Part shown: in pieces, positions 16,291-24,045 of the stretch
Layout of the letters: every line of letters starts with the position of its first letter
Position numbering within the stretch: position 1 is the stretch's first letter
NCBI GenBank assembly: GCA_029978325.1
Contig: JAPOJR010000007.1
Span: 1-43,317 of the forward strand
DNA from: Alphaproteobacteria bacterium
GTDB taxonomy: Bacteria > Pseudomonadota > Alphaproteobacteria > Bin95
DNA length: 43,317 bases
Reading direction: 5' to 3'
Made by a program: the position numbers and the translations under genes
The notes under the pieces: model-generated
The model's database searches: none
The model's input: the letters and a program-made list of their open reading frames with translations, nothing else
What the model was told of the DNA's origin: nothing

Positions 16291-17163
16291 CTAAGCCGCA
16301 GCGGTCTTTGGCGCCTGCTTTGCAAAATACGCAGCGACCAGTTCATGCGTGCTCTGTGCGTCGCGCTCGTTCTGGCCGATGTCGGTGATGGTGATCTCGC
16401 CGCCGGCCTTGCGGTAGTTGGCGGCGAACCGCTCCGGCTCGTTCGCATCGATGGGCGAGTCCGGGTCGCGGTAGTCGTGCATGAAGTCCGGGCGGCTTTG
16501 GATCCAAAGTGTCGGCGGTAACGGCGCGGTTGTCTCGCCCCGTTCCAGAATCAGCATCGGGTTGCCGTCGATCATGTTGGCGTCGTTTTGCCAGAAGCTG
16601 GATTGGCGCGCCGCGATTTCCGCATATTGCGGCGGGATGGTGCCGGCCGCGGCATGGCGTTCCAGGTGGCGCAGGCGGGAGAGCGGATTGATCACCGGCC
16701 AGGTCATGACGATGCTGCGAACGCTCGCATCAACTGCCGAAGAGACAGCCGGCAAAGGAATGGCGGCATAGCGCGGATCGTTCGGGCGCATGGCGACCAG
16801 CATCGCCAGATGCCCGCCGCTGGATTGGCCGGTCATGCTGACCAGGTCCGCCCGCGTACCCAGCGACGCCGCATTTGCCTTGACCCAGCGCACAGCATAA
16901 TTGATGTCGGCCAGGGCAGAGGGATAGCCGTCGCCGGCCTGACGGAAGTCGATGGCGATGGCGACAATGCCGCGCCGCGCCAGCACCTCGTCCCGCGCCT
17001 GGCACTCGTCGAGCGTGCCCTTGCTCCAGGCGCCGCCGTGCAGGTCGATCACGGCAGGGAAGGGTCCAGCGCCTTCCGGGCGGAAGATGCGCATCGCAAG
17101 ATCGCGCCCGGCGACGGTCAGATAGGTTCGATCCTCGATTGTGAATGCGTGGCTGGCTGGCAT
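16291..17163 (-). CDS. Alpha/beta hydrolase, esterase/lipase (HSL-like) family
   Basis: A 290-residue hydrolase without a signal peptide. The oxyanion motif is HGGAW (42-46), and the nucleophile elbow GQSSGG (112-117) places the serine at S114. A late histidine, H273 in STHELVA, is the likely catalytic base; the acid is probably one of the aspartates around HDYRDPDSPID. This layout matches the hormone-sensitive-lipase/BD-FAE group of carboxylesterases. AGAGGAA precedes the ATG. It is divergent from the TauD-type gene, with 167 bases between the two starts. The substrate is unknown. Confidence 0.88.
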   Translation of the reverse strand: MPASHAFTIEDRTYLTVAGRDLAMRIFRPEGAGPFPAVIDLHGGAWSKGTLDECQARDEVLARRGIVAIAIDFRQAGDGYPSALADINYAVRWVKANAASLGTRADLVSMTGQSSGGHLAMLVAMRPNDPRYAAIPLPAVSSAVDASVRSIVMTWPVINPLSRLRHLERHAAAGTIPPQYAEIAARQSSFWQNDANMIDGNPMLILERGETTAPLPPTLWIQSRPDFMHDYRDPDSPIDANEPERFAANYRKAGGEITITDIGQNERDAQSTHELVAAYFAKQAPKTAAA

Positions 17164-17330
17164 GGTCGGTTCCTCTTTGTCGGCGTCGCATGGGCGCTCA
17201 GACTGACGTTATGGCCGAGACCCGACGGACGCAAGCGGCGGCGCGCGTTCACAGGTCTGGCATTGTCGGCTGTTCGGTGATGTAATCGACGGCAACGACT
17301 GTCGGCAACCATGTCACTGGAGGAATCGCC

Positions 17331-18155
17331 ATGACCTATGAGACCATTGAAGTACGCCCGCTTACCCCAACCATCGGCGCAGAAATCCACGGCGTGAAGC
17401 TGTCGGAACCGTTGGGCAATCAACAGTTCCAGGAAATCCATGACGCGCTGATGCAGCACCAGGTCGTGTTTTTCCGCGACCAGGATATGACGCTGGAGCA
17501 GCACAAGGATTTCGGCCGTCGCTTCGGCCCCCTGCACATCCATCCTTCTGCGCCGGGTCCGGAAGGACATCCGGAAATCCTGAAAATTCATGCGGACGAA
17601 CGCTCGAAACAGGTCGCTGGCCACCGCTGGCATTCGGACGTGAGCTGCGATCCTGAGCCGCCGATGGGCTCCATCCTGCATCTGCACACCGTGCCGCCAT
17701 CCGGCGGCGACACGCTGTTCGCCAGCTCTATCGCCGCTTACGAAGCATTGAGCGAGCCGATGAAGAAGTTTCTGGGCGAACTGACGGCGCGCCACGACGG
17801 CAGCCCGAACTATCATCGCCGCGCCCGCGTCGATGGCCGGGTCGATACCAAGCAATATCCGTTTGCCGATCATCCCGTTATCCGCACCCATCCGGTGAGC
17901 GGCAAGAAGGGCATTTTCGTCAATCCCGTCTTCACCCAGTACATCGTCGGCATCCCGGAGGAGGAGAGCAAAGCCATTCTCGAATTCCTCTATGCCCACA
18001 CCAAGCAGGAGCGGTTCGTCTGCCGGTTCTCGTGGGAAAAGGATTCGGTGGCATTCTGGGATAACCGGGCGGTGCAGCATCTGGCGATGTGGGATTACTT
18101 CCCGCAGGTGCGCAGCGGCTACCGCGTGACTGTCGCCGGCGACAAACCGTTCTGA
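17331..18155 (+). CDS. TauD/TfdA-family Fe(II)/2-oxoglutarate dioxygenase
   Basis: A 274-residue oxygenase. The iron triad is H101 and D103 in RWHSDVS and H250 in VQHLAMWDY. R261 or R265 in VRSGYR would bind the 2-oxoglutarate carboxylate. The N-terminal LTPTIGAEIHGVKLSEPL and the PSGGDTLF turn (123-130) are typical of TauD, TfdA and allied enzymes, which hydroxylate sulfonates, phenoxy acids and similar compounds. GGAGGA at 17317-17322 is a good ribosome site. The substrate is not predictable. A second member of the family lies at 23057-23908, only distantly similar. Confidence 0.92.
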   Translation: MTYETIEVRPLTPTIGAEIHGVKLSEPLGNQQFQEIHDALMQHQVVFFRDQDMTLEQHKDFGRRFGPLHIHPSAPGPEGHPEILKIHADERSKQVAGHRWHSDVSCDPEPPMGSILHLHTVPPSGGDTLFASSIAAYEALSEPMKKFLGELTARHDGSPNYHRRARVDGRVDTKQYPFADHPVIRTHPVSGKKGIFVNPVFTQYIVGIPEEESKAILEFLYAHTKQERFVCRFSWEKDSVAFWDNRAVQHLAMWDYFPQVRSGYRVTVAGDKPF

Positions 18156-18165
18156 GGCGATTGCC

Positions 18166-18190
18166 GGGCGCATTGCAGCGTGGTGCGCCC
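18166..18190 (+). terminator. Stem-loop after the first TauD-type gene
   Basis: GGGCGCA at 18166-18172 and TGCGCCC at 18184-18190 form a perfect 7-bp stem with an 11-base loop, 11 bases after the dioxygenase stop. No T-run follows, so it is not a classical intrinsic terminator. Its position and GC-rich stem make a role in ending or protecting the transcript plausible. Confidence 0.35.
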
Positions 18191-18310
18191 GTCTAGGTTC
18201 GCCCATATCGTCATAGTTCCCTACCCGCAGGCTGCTGCGGAAGTATTGCTGATGCGGTGAATTGGTTCCTATAGAATGCCGGTGAAGCATTCTTAAGGAA
18301 GCGGTTTTGG

Positions 18311-21154
18311 ATGGCTGCGAAGCAACCAAAGAAAGTTTTGTTAATCGGCTGGGACGCTGCCGACTGGAAAGTCGCCGCGCCGATGATGGATGCGGGCGAG
18401 ATGCCCAATCTCACCAAGCTGGTGCAGGGTGGCGTCATGGGCAATATGGCGACGCTGTTCCCCGTGCTCTCGCCCATGCTCTGGACCTCGATTGCCACCG
18501 GCAAGCGGGCGCACAAGCATGGCATTCACGGCTTCTCAGAACCCGATCCGCAGTCCGGCGGCGTGCGGCCGATCACCAACCTCAGCCGCAAGGTCAAGGC
18601 GGTCTGGAACATTCTGAACCAGAACGGCCTGAAGTCGAACGTGGTGGGCTGGTGGCCCTCCAACCCGGCCGAGCCGATCAACGGCGTCATGATCTCCAAC
18701 CTCTACCAGTCCGCCACCATCCGCAAGGATGGCGCCTGGCCGATGCGGCCCGGCACCGTGCATCCGCCGCGGCTGATCGAGCCGCTGAAGGAATTCCGCA
18801 TCCGTCCGCATGAGATCGAAGGCGAGCAGCTGCTGCCCTTCGTGCCGAAGGCGGCGGAGGTGGATCAGGAGAAGGACAAGCGCCTGCAATCCATTGCCAA
18901 GGTGCTGGCCGAAAACGCCTCGATCCACGCGGCGGCGACGGCGACGCTGCAACTGGAGCCATGGGATTTCATGGCCGTCTATTTCGACGGCATCGACCAT
19001 TTCTGCCACGGCTTCATGCGCTACCACCCGCCGCGGCAGGAGTGGATCGACGAGCGCGATTTCGAGCTTTATTCCGGCGTGGTCAAGGCGGCCTACCAGT
19101 TCCATGACCTGATGCTGGGCGTCTACATGAACCTGGTGGACGAGGACACGGCGATCATGCTGGTCTCCGACCACGGCTTCCATCCGGATCACCTGCGCCC
19201 GAAGGAAATCTCGAACGAGCCGGCGGGCCCGGCGGACGAACACCGGCAGTTCGGCGTGTTCGTCCTGAACGGCCCCGGCATCAAACAGGACGAGATGGTG
19301 TTCGGCGCCAGCCTCGTCGATATCGCGCCGACCGTACTGCAACTCTTCGGCCTGCCCGTTGGCCGCGACATGGATGGCCGCCCGCTGGTCGGCGCCTGGG
19401 CCGAGCCGCCGGAGGTGGAATATGTCGATTCGTGGGAGGATATCCCCGGCGACAGCGGCCAGCATCCGGTGGACAAGCAGGTGCAGGTCGATCCCGCCGA
19501 CCAGGAGGAGGCCATCGCCCAACTGGTCGAGCTCGGCTATATCGACCGGCCGGACGAGGACCGGGGCAAGGCCGTCGCCAACACCGTGCGCGAGCTGCGC
19601 TACAACTTGGCCCGCGATTACATCGGCAGCCGCCTCTACCCGCAGGCCATCGAGATCCTGGAGGAACTCTGGGAGAAATTCCCGGACGAAAGCCGCTTTG
19701 GCGTGAAGCTGGTTGAATGCCAGATCGCCATCGGCCAGCCGGCGAAGGCGCGCGAGGCCTTGCAGCGCGTCCACGTGGAAAAGCAGCGCTACGCCGCCGA
19801 AGCGCGCGAGAAGCTGCAGGAACTGCGCAAGGAAGACGAGGAGAAAGAGCGCAAGGCGGAGGACCTGAACGAGCAGGAACGGCGCGAGCGCCGGCAGCTG
19901 ATCCTGCGCGCCGGCGTTAACCCGCACGCCTTCGCCTATCTGGAAGGCCGCGTCGCGGCGGCGGAGGGCGATCACGAGAAGGCGCTGACGGCTTATGGGC
20001 ACGCCGCCCAGGTACAGGTCGCGAACCGGCCGAGCCTCTTCCAGGCCCAGGGCGACACGCTGCTGCGCCTGCGCCGCTGGGCCCAGGCGGAGGAGCGGTT
20101 CCGGGCCATCCTGGAGATCGACCCGATCAACGCCGGCGCCCAGCTCGGCCTCGCCCGCAGCTTTTTCGGCCGCGGCCGCTATGAGGCGGCCCGTGCGGCG
20201 GCGCTCGCCTGCGTCGGCCTGATCTTCCAGAACCCGCAGGCGCACTACCTGCTGGCGCGGATCGCGTACCGGCTGGAGAACCCGGCGGAGGCGCATCAGG
20301 CGCTGGACCGGGCTATCGGCCAGAACCCGGTGTTCCCGGATGCACATTTGCTGCGCGCCCGCCTGCACCAGCAGGCCGGCAACACCGAGGGCGCGCAGGA
20401 GGCCCGGCGCCTGGCCCGCGCCAGCCGCAAGCGCATCCGCGATGCCCGCGCCGGCCTGGAACGCCCGACCGACCGGGATGTGGAGCTCGACGTGCTGCTG
20501 AAGAAATCCGCCACGGTCGGCAAGGTCGGCAAGGTGCTGGGCCTGCCGCCGCTAGCCAAGGACGAGGTGGTGATCGTCTCCGGCCTGCCGCGATCCGGCA
20601 CGTCGATGATGATGCAGTTGCTGGCGGCGGGCGGCCTGCCGGTGCTGGCCGATGGCGAGCGGGAGGCCGACAGCGACAACCCCAAGGGCTATTATGAGTA
20701 CGAGCCCGCGAAAGGCCGTGGCGACCACCGCGGCTGGCTGGCGGATGCCGGCGGCAAGGGCGTGAAAATGGTGGCGCAACTGCTGCCGAACCTGCCACCC
20801 GACCGCCAATACCGCATGATCTTCATGGAACGGCCGCTGGAAGAGGTGATCGCCAGTCAGGATGCCATGCTGGAACGGCTGGACCGGCCGCGCGCCGGCA
20901 AGCGCTCGAACCTGGCCCGCACCTACATGGCGCAGATCGAGCAGGTGAAGCGGGTGCTGGCCCCGCACGAGGGCCGGCTCAGCGTGCTGCCCATCGACTA
21001 CCGCCGCGCCCTGGCCGAGCCGGCGAGCGTGGCGGCGGAGGTGAGCGCCTTCCTCGGCGGCATTCTGGACGTGGAGGCCGCCGCCCAGGCCATCGACCCG
21101 CGCCTGCGCCGCCAGGGCGCCCGTGGGTCGAACCGGAACGCCAATGTTGCCTGA
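18311..21154 (+). CDS. Three-domain fusion: alkaline-phosphatase-superfamily phosphodiesterase, TPR repeats, sulfotransferase
   Basis: A 947-residue protein with no signal peptide. Residues about 8-370 form a type I phosphodiesterase/nucleotide pyrophosphatase domain. Its ligands are D15 (IGWDAADW), nucleophile S54 (PVLSPMLWTSIATG), D229 and H233 (DGIDHFCHGF), D287-H288 (VSDHGF) and H311. Residues about 420-705 hold TPR-like helical pairs, interrupted by a highly charged stretch at 496-530. Residues about 750-920 are a sulfotransferase: 5'-phosphosulfate loop SGLPRSGTSMM (757-767), then NPKGYYEYE, and a 3'-phosphate site with R841 and S849 in ERPLEEVIASQ. No single known enzyme has all three as far as I recall. 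It could hydrolyse a phosphoester and transfer sulfate to the same or a related target. cysQ follows 150 bases later. The ribosome site is AAGGAAG, about 10 bases before the ATG. Confidence 0.88.
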   Translation: MAAKQPKKVLLIGWDAADWKVAAPMMDAGEMPNLTKLVQGGVMGNMATLFPVLSPMLWTSIATGKRAHKHGIHGFSEPDPQSGGVRPITNLSRKVKAVWNILNQNGLKSNVVGWWPSNPAEPINGVMISNLYQSATIRKDGAWPMRPGTVHPPRLIEPLKEFRIRPHEIEGEQLLPFVPKAAEVDQEKDKRLQSIAKVLAENASIHAAATATLQLEPWDFMAVYFDGIDHFCHGFMRYHPPRQEWIDERDFELYSGVVKAAYQFHDLMLGVYMNLVDEDTAIMLVSDHGFHPDHLRPKEISNEPAGPADEHRQFGVFVLNGPGIKQDEMVFGASLVDIAPTVLQLFGLPVGRDMDGRPLVGAWAEPPEVEYVDSWEDIPGDSGQHPVDKQVQVDPADQEEAIAQLVELGYIDRPDEDRGKAVANTVRELRYNLARDYIGSRLYPQAIEILEELWEKFPDESRFGVKLVECQIAIGQPAKAREALQRVHVEKQRYAAEAREKLQELRKEDEEKERKAEDLNEQERRERRQLILRAGVNPHAFAYLEGRVAAAEGDHEKALTAYGHAAQVQVANRPSLFQAQGDTLLRLRRWAQAEERFRAILEIDPINAGAQLGLARSFFGRGRYEAARAAALACVGLIFQNPQAHYLLARIAYRLENPAEAHQALDRAIGQNPVFPDAHLLRARLHQQAGNTEGAQEARRLARASRKRIRDARAGLERPTDRDVELDVLLKKSATVGKVGKVLGLPPLAKDEVVIVSGLPRSGTSMMMQLLAAGGLPVLADGEREADSDNPKGYYEYEPAKGRGDHRGWLADAGGKGVKMVAQLLPNLPPDRQYRMIFMERPLEEVIASQDAMLERLDRPRAGKRSNLARTYMAQIEQVKRVLAPHEGRLSVLPIDYRRALAEPASVAAEVSAFLGGILDVEAAAQAIDPRLRRQGARGSNRNANVA

Positions 21155-21304
21155 ACCTGGTTTGGAACCACCGGCAAAGGCCGCCGGCGCGGCGATTTCC
21201 CCAATGGGCGGGCCGGGCGGTGCGCCATAGGTTGCCGGCCGACCGAAGGACAGGCGCACACCCACGGGCCATCAAGACTAGGCTTGGCCGAATAGGAGAC
21301 TCCG

Positions 21305-22102
21305 ATGCAGGAATGGCTGACACCCGCAATTTTGGATCAAGTCGCGGAAATTTGCCGTCGCGCTGGCGCTGTCATCATGCCTCATTTTGAGGCTGAAGAT
21401 ATGGCGTTCGAGAACAAGGACGATGCCCGGAAAAGTCAGGTGACTGCCGCCGATACCGAGGCTGAGGCATTGATTTTGCCGGCGCTGGCGGCGCTTAATC
21501 CGGCGATCCCGATTGTTGCCGAGGAAGAAGTGGCAGCCGGACGGGTGCCGGACGTCTCTGGCGGAGAATTCTGGCTGGTCGACCCGCTGGACGGCACCAA
21601 GGAATTCATCAAGAAGATCCCAGAATTTACCGTCAATATCGGGCTGATCCGCAATGGCCGTCCGGTGCTGGGCGTGGTCTATTCTCCGGCCAGCAACGAC
21701 ATGTATGCCGGCTCGGAGGCGTTAGGGCAGGCCTGGCAGGAACGCAATGGACAGGCGCGCAAGCCGCTGGCGGTGCGGCCGGTGGATGCCAAGGGCATCA
21801 CCATTTGCCTGTCGCGCACCTATGGCCAAAGCGTCGAGCTGACCCGTTTTTTGGAGCGCTTCAAGGTCGAAAAGCAGGTCGATGCCGGCTCCTCCATCAA
21901 GTTCTGCCTGATCGCTCGCGGTGAGGCCGATGTCTATCCGCGCTATGGTGGCTCGATGGAGTGGGATACAGCCGCCGCGCATGCTGTGCTGAACGCCGCC
22001 GGCGGACGGGTCTGCCGCATCGATGACGGGCCGGAGCTTGCCTACGGTAAGCCCGAGTTCCGCAACTCCTACTTCGTAGCCTGGGGTGGGCCAGAGGTCT
22101 GA
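21305..22102 (+). CDS. cysQ: 3'(2'),5'-bisphosphate nucleotidase CysQ
   Basis: A 265-residue member of the Mg-dependent, Li-sensitive phosphatase superfamily (inositol monophosphatase fold). Metal-site motifs are VAEEE (71-75), VDPLDGTKEF (92-101) and, near the C-terminus, MEWDTAAAHAV. The lysine-glutamate-phenylalanine following DPLDGT is characteristic of CysQ rather than inositol monophosphatase. CysQ converts 3'-phosphoadenosine 5'-phosphate (PAP) to AMP, removing the by-product of PAPS-dependent sulfotransferases and PAPS reductase. Lying directly behind a sulfotransferase-domain gene therefore makes functional sense. AGGAG at 21295-21299 precedes the ATG. Its stop overlaps the open frame of the next gene, so translation may be coupled. 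Confidence 0.92.
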   Translation: MQEWLTPAILDQVAEICRRAGAVIMPHFEAEDMAFENKDDARKSQVTAADTEAEALILPALAALNPAIPIVAEEEVAAGRVPDVSGGEFWLVDPLDGTKEFIKKIPEFTVNIGLIRNGRPVLGVVYSPASNDMYAGSEALGQAWQERNGQARKPLAVRPVDAKGITICLSRTYGQSVELTRFLERFKVEKQVDAGSSIKFCLIARGEADVYPRYGGSMEWDTAAAHAVLNAAGGRVCRIDDGPELAYGKPEFRNSYFVAWGGPEV

Positions 22103-22149
22103 CCGAGACGCTTGCCAGCGACGCCGCAGGTATCGCCCGCGCTGCAGCG

Positions 22150-23040
22150 TTGCTGCGGGAGGGGCGGCTGGTCGCATTCCCGACCGAGACTGTCTATGGT
22201 CTGGGCGCAGATGCGACCTGCGACCGGGCGGTTGCCAGTATTTATGCCGCCAAGGGCCGGCCGAGCTTCAATCCATTGATCGTGCATGGGCCGTCACAGG
22301 CCGCGTTGCGCGCGCTGGCTGTGTGGGACGCCCGGGCGGAGGCTGTGGCCGCCGCGTTCTGGCCGGGGCCTTTGACGCTGGTGCTGCCGCGTAGCCCGGA
22401 CTGTCCAGTCTCGCTACTGGCTAGCGCCGGTCTGGAGACGCTGGCGCTGCGGGTGCCGTCGCATCCGGTGGCGGCGGCATTGCTGGAGGCTGTGGGCCGC
22501 CCGATAGCCGCGCCAAGCGCCAACCGCTCTAACGCCCTCAGCCCGACCGAAGCGCGCCATGTAGCGGCTTCTTTGGGCGATGCCGTGGGTGCGATTATCG
22601 ATGGCGGGCCTTGCGCGGTCGGACTGGAATCGACCGTGGTCGATCTCTCGGGCGATGCGCCGTTGCTGTTGCGTGAAGGCGGCCTGCCGCGCGAAGACTT
22701 GCTGGATCTGCTGCCCGCCCTTCGGCGGCCGGAAGCCGGGGCCGCGATCACCAGCCCCGGCATGCTGGCCAAGCATTATGCGCCGGATTGCCCGATGCGC
22801 CTTGACGCCGACGACGTGCGGCCCGGCGAGGCGCTGCTGGCGTTCGGACCGAAGGCGCCGGCAGCGGCAATCGGCTTGAACCTCAGCGCGTCTGGCGACC
22901 TGGTGGAGGCGGCGGCAAACCTGTTCCGGCACCTGCACGCTCTGAATGCCCGCAGACCCCTGGGCATTGCCGTGATGCCGATCCCGGAGCATGGCTTGGG
23001 CCGCGCCATCAATGACCGGCTGCGGCGGGCGGCGGCCTAA
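22150..23040 (+). CDS. L-threonylcarbamoyladenylate synthase (Sua5/TsaC family)
   Basis: A protein of about 296 residues from the TTG at 22150. It makes threonylcarbamoyl-AMP from threonine, bicarbonate and ATP for the t6A37 tRNA modification. The YrdC domain shows FPTETVYGLGADA, KGRPSFNPL, PSANRSNALSPTEA and GLESTVVDL. The extra C-terminal Sua5 domain, reached through the linker SPGMLAKHYAPDCP, places it with Sua5 rather than the short TsaC. The same frame is open back to 22048, and residues encoded from CTG 22099 (LTETLASDAAGIARAAALL) look like the usual first helix. The real start may therefore be that CTG, which overlaps the cysQ stop. No ATG or GTG exists in that segment. Confidence 0.9.
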   Translation: MLREGRLVAFPTETVYGLGADATCDRAVASIYAAKGRPSFNPLIVHGPSQAALRALAVWDARAEAVAAAFWPGPLTLVLPRSPDCPVSLLASAGLETLALRVPSHPVAAALLEAVGRPIAAPSANRSNALSPTEARHVAASLGDAVGAIIDGGPCAVGLESTVVDLSGDAPLLLREGGLPREDLLDLLPALRRPEAGAAITSPGMLAKHYAPDCPMRLDADDVRPGEALLAFGPKAPAAAIGLNLSASGDLVEAAANLFRHLHALNARRPLGIAVMPIPEHGLGRAINDRLRRAAA

Positions 23041-23056
23041 GCAGATCGGTTCTATT

Positions 23057-23908
23057 CTAAGCGGCTTCCGGATAAGCCTTCGTCGGGCCGCCTTTCACGG
23101 TGATGCGGTGCATGCGGCGGCGTTGGCCGTGATAGTCGTTGATGGCGTTGTGCAGCACGCTGCGGTTATCCCAGATGGCCAATGTGCCCGGCTGCCAGCG
23201 CAAACGGCAGGTGTTTTCCGGGCGGGCCTGGTGCTGCATCAAAAAGTCGAGCAATGGCTTGGCTTCCGCCTCCGAAAATCCAGCCAGGCCGACAGAATGC
23301 AAGCCGACGTACAACACCGGCTCGCCGGTTTCAGGATGTAGGCGGACCATCGGGTGTTCCGCCAGTGTTTCGTCGGCCGGGGCGTCCTTGGCGCGCATGC
23401 TGGAAAAGGTCTTGGCGGCGGAGGCGCTGCGGCCGGCCATTTGCGAGGCAACCGACCGATTCAGCGTGCGCAGGCTGCGGGCCAAGCGCTGCATGGCCGG
23501 TGAGAGCGTGCGGTAGCCTTGGCGCATGCAGGCAAACAAAGTATCGCCGCCGCAATCCGGGATTTCCAGGCCATACAGGCAGGTATAGTTGGCGGGTTCC
23601 GTCAGGAACATCTGGTCGGTGTGCCAGCCGCTGCCGAAATTAGAGGTGTCGGTCTCGGTCTTAAGGATTTCCATCACCTCCGGTTGTTCCGGCAATCCAT
23701 GAACATGCGGATGGAAGTGAATGTCGCCGAACCTTCGGACGAAGGCGAGCTGTTCCGCCGGCGTCAGGGACTGGTCGCGGATGGCGATAACGCCGTGACG
23801 CAGCAAGGCAGACTTCAGCGCGTCAAATTCGGCCGCCGGCATGTCACCGGAAACCTGAATGCCAGTGACCTCTGCGCCGAGCGTGCCCGTGAGGCGGGTA
23901 ATTTGCAT
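23057..23908 (-). CDS. TauD/TfdA-family Fe(II)/2-oxoglutarate dioxygenase (second)
   Basis: A 283-residue oxygenase. The iron ligands are H96 and D98 in GWHTDQMF and H253 in VLHNAINDY. An arginine in MHRITV (R268) is the likely 2-oxoglutarate anchor. The N-terminal LTGTLGAEVTGIQVSGDM and the CGGDTLFACM turn (119-128) mark the TauD/TfdA family. AGGAAC precedes the ATG at 23906-23908. It is divergent from the enolase-superfamily gene, with a 137-base shared upstream region, so the two may be controlled together. The substrate is unknown. Confidence 0.92.
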   Translation of the reverse strand: MQITRLTGTLGAEVTGIQVSGDMPAAEFDALKSALLRHGVIAIRDQSLTPAEQLAFVRRFGDIHFHPHVHGLPEQPEVMEILKTETDTSNFGSGWHTDQMFLTEPANYTCLYGLEIPDCGGDTLFACMRQGYRTLSPAMQRLARSLRTLNRSVASQMAGRSASAAKTFSSMRAKDAPADETLAEHPMVRLHPETGEPVLYVGLHSVGLAGFSEAEAKPLLDFLMQHQARPENTCRLRWQPGTLAIWDNRSVLHNAINDYHGQRRRMHRITVKGGPTKAYPEAA

Positions 23909-24045
23909 GGTGTTTGTTCCTGTGGCCGGTTCCCCGTGCCAGAATAATGAACTTGCCTTTGCCTGTCAGGGCAAAACCACCGTCGGATTGACAGGCTGGG
24001 CGAACCGGCAGAGTTTGTCCGGGTCCGCTGCCAGGAGCCCAGACT

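Noticed and set aside
18536..20368. 610-codon open frame on minus, opposite the fusion gene
   Set aside because: The plus-strand frame has three recognisable domains. The antisense frame has low-complexity His/Arg/Val/Leu-rich sequence with no motif and is what G/C-ending codons produce.
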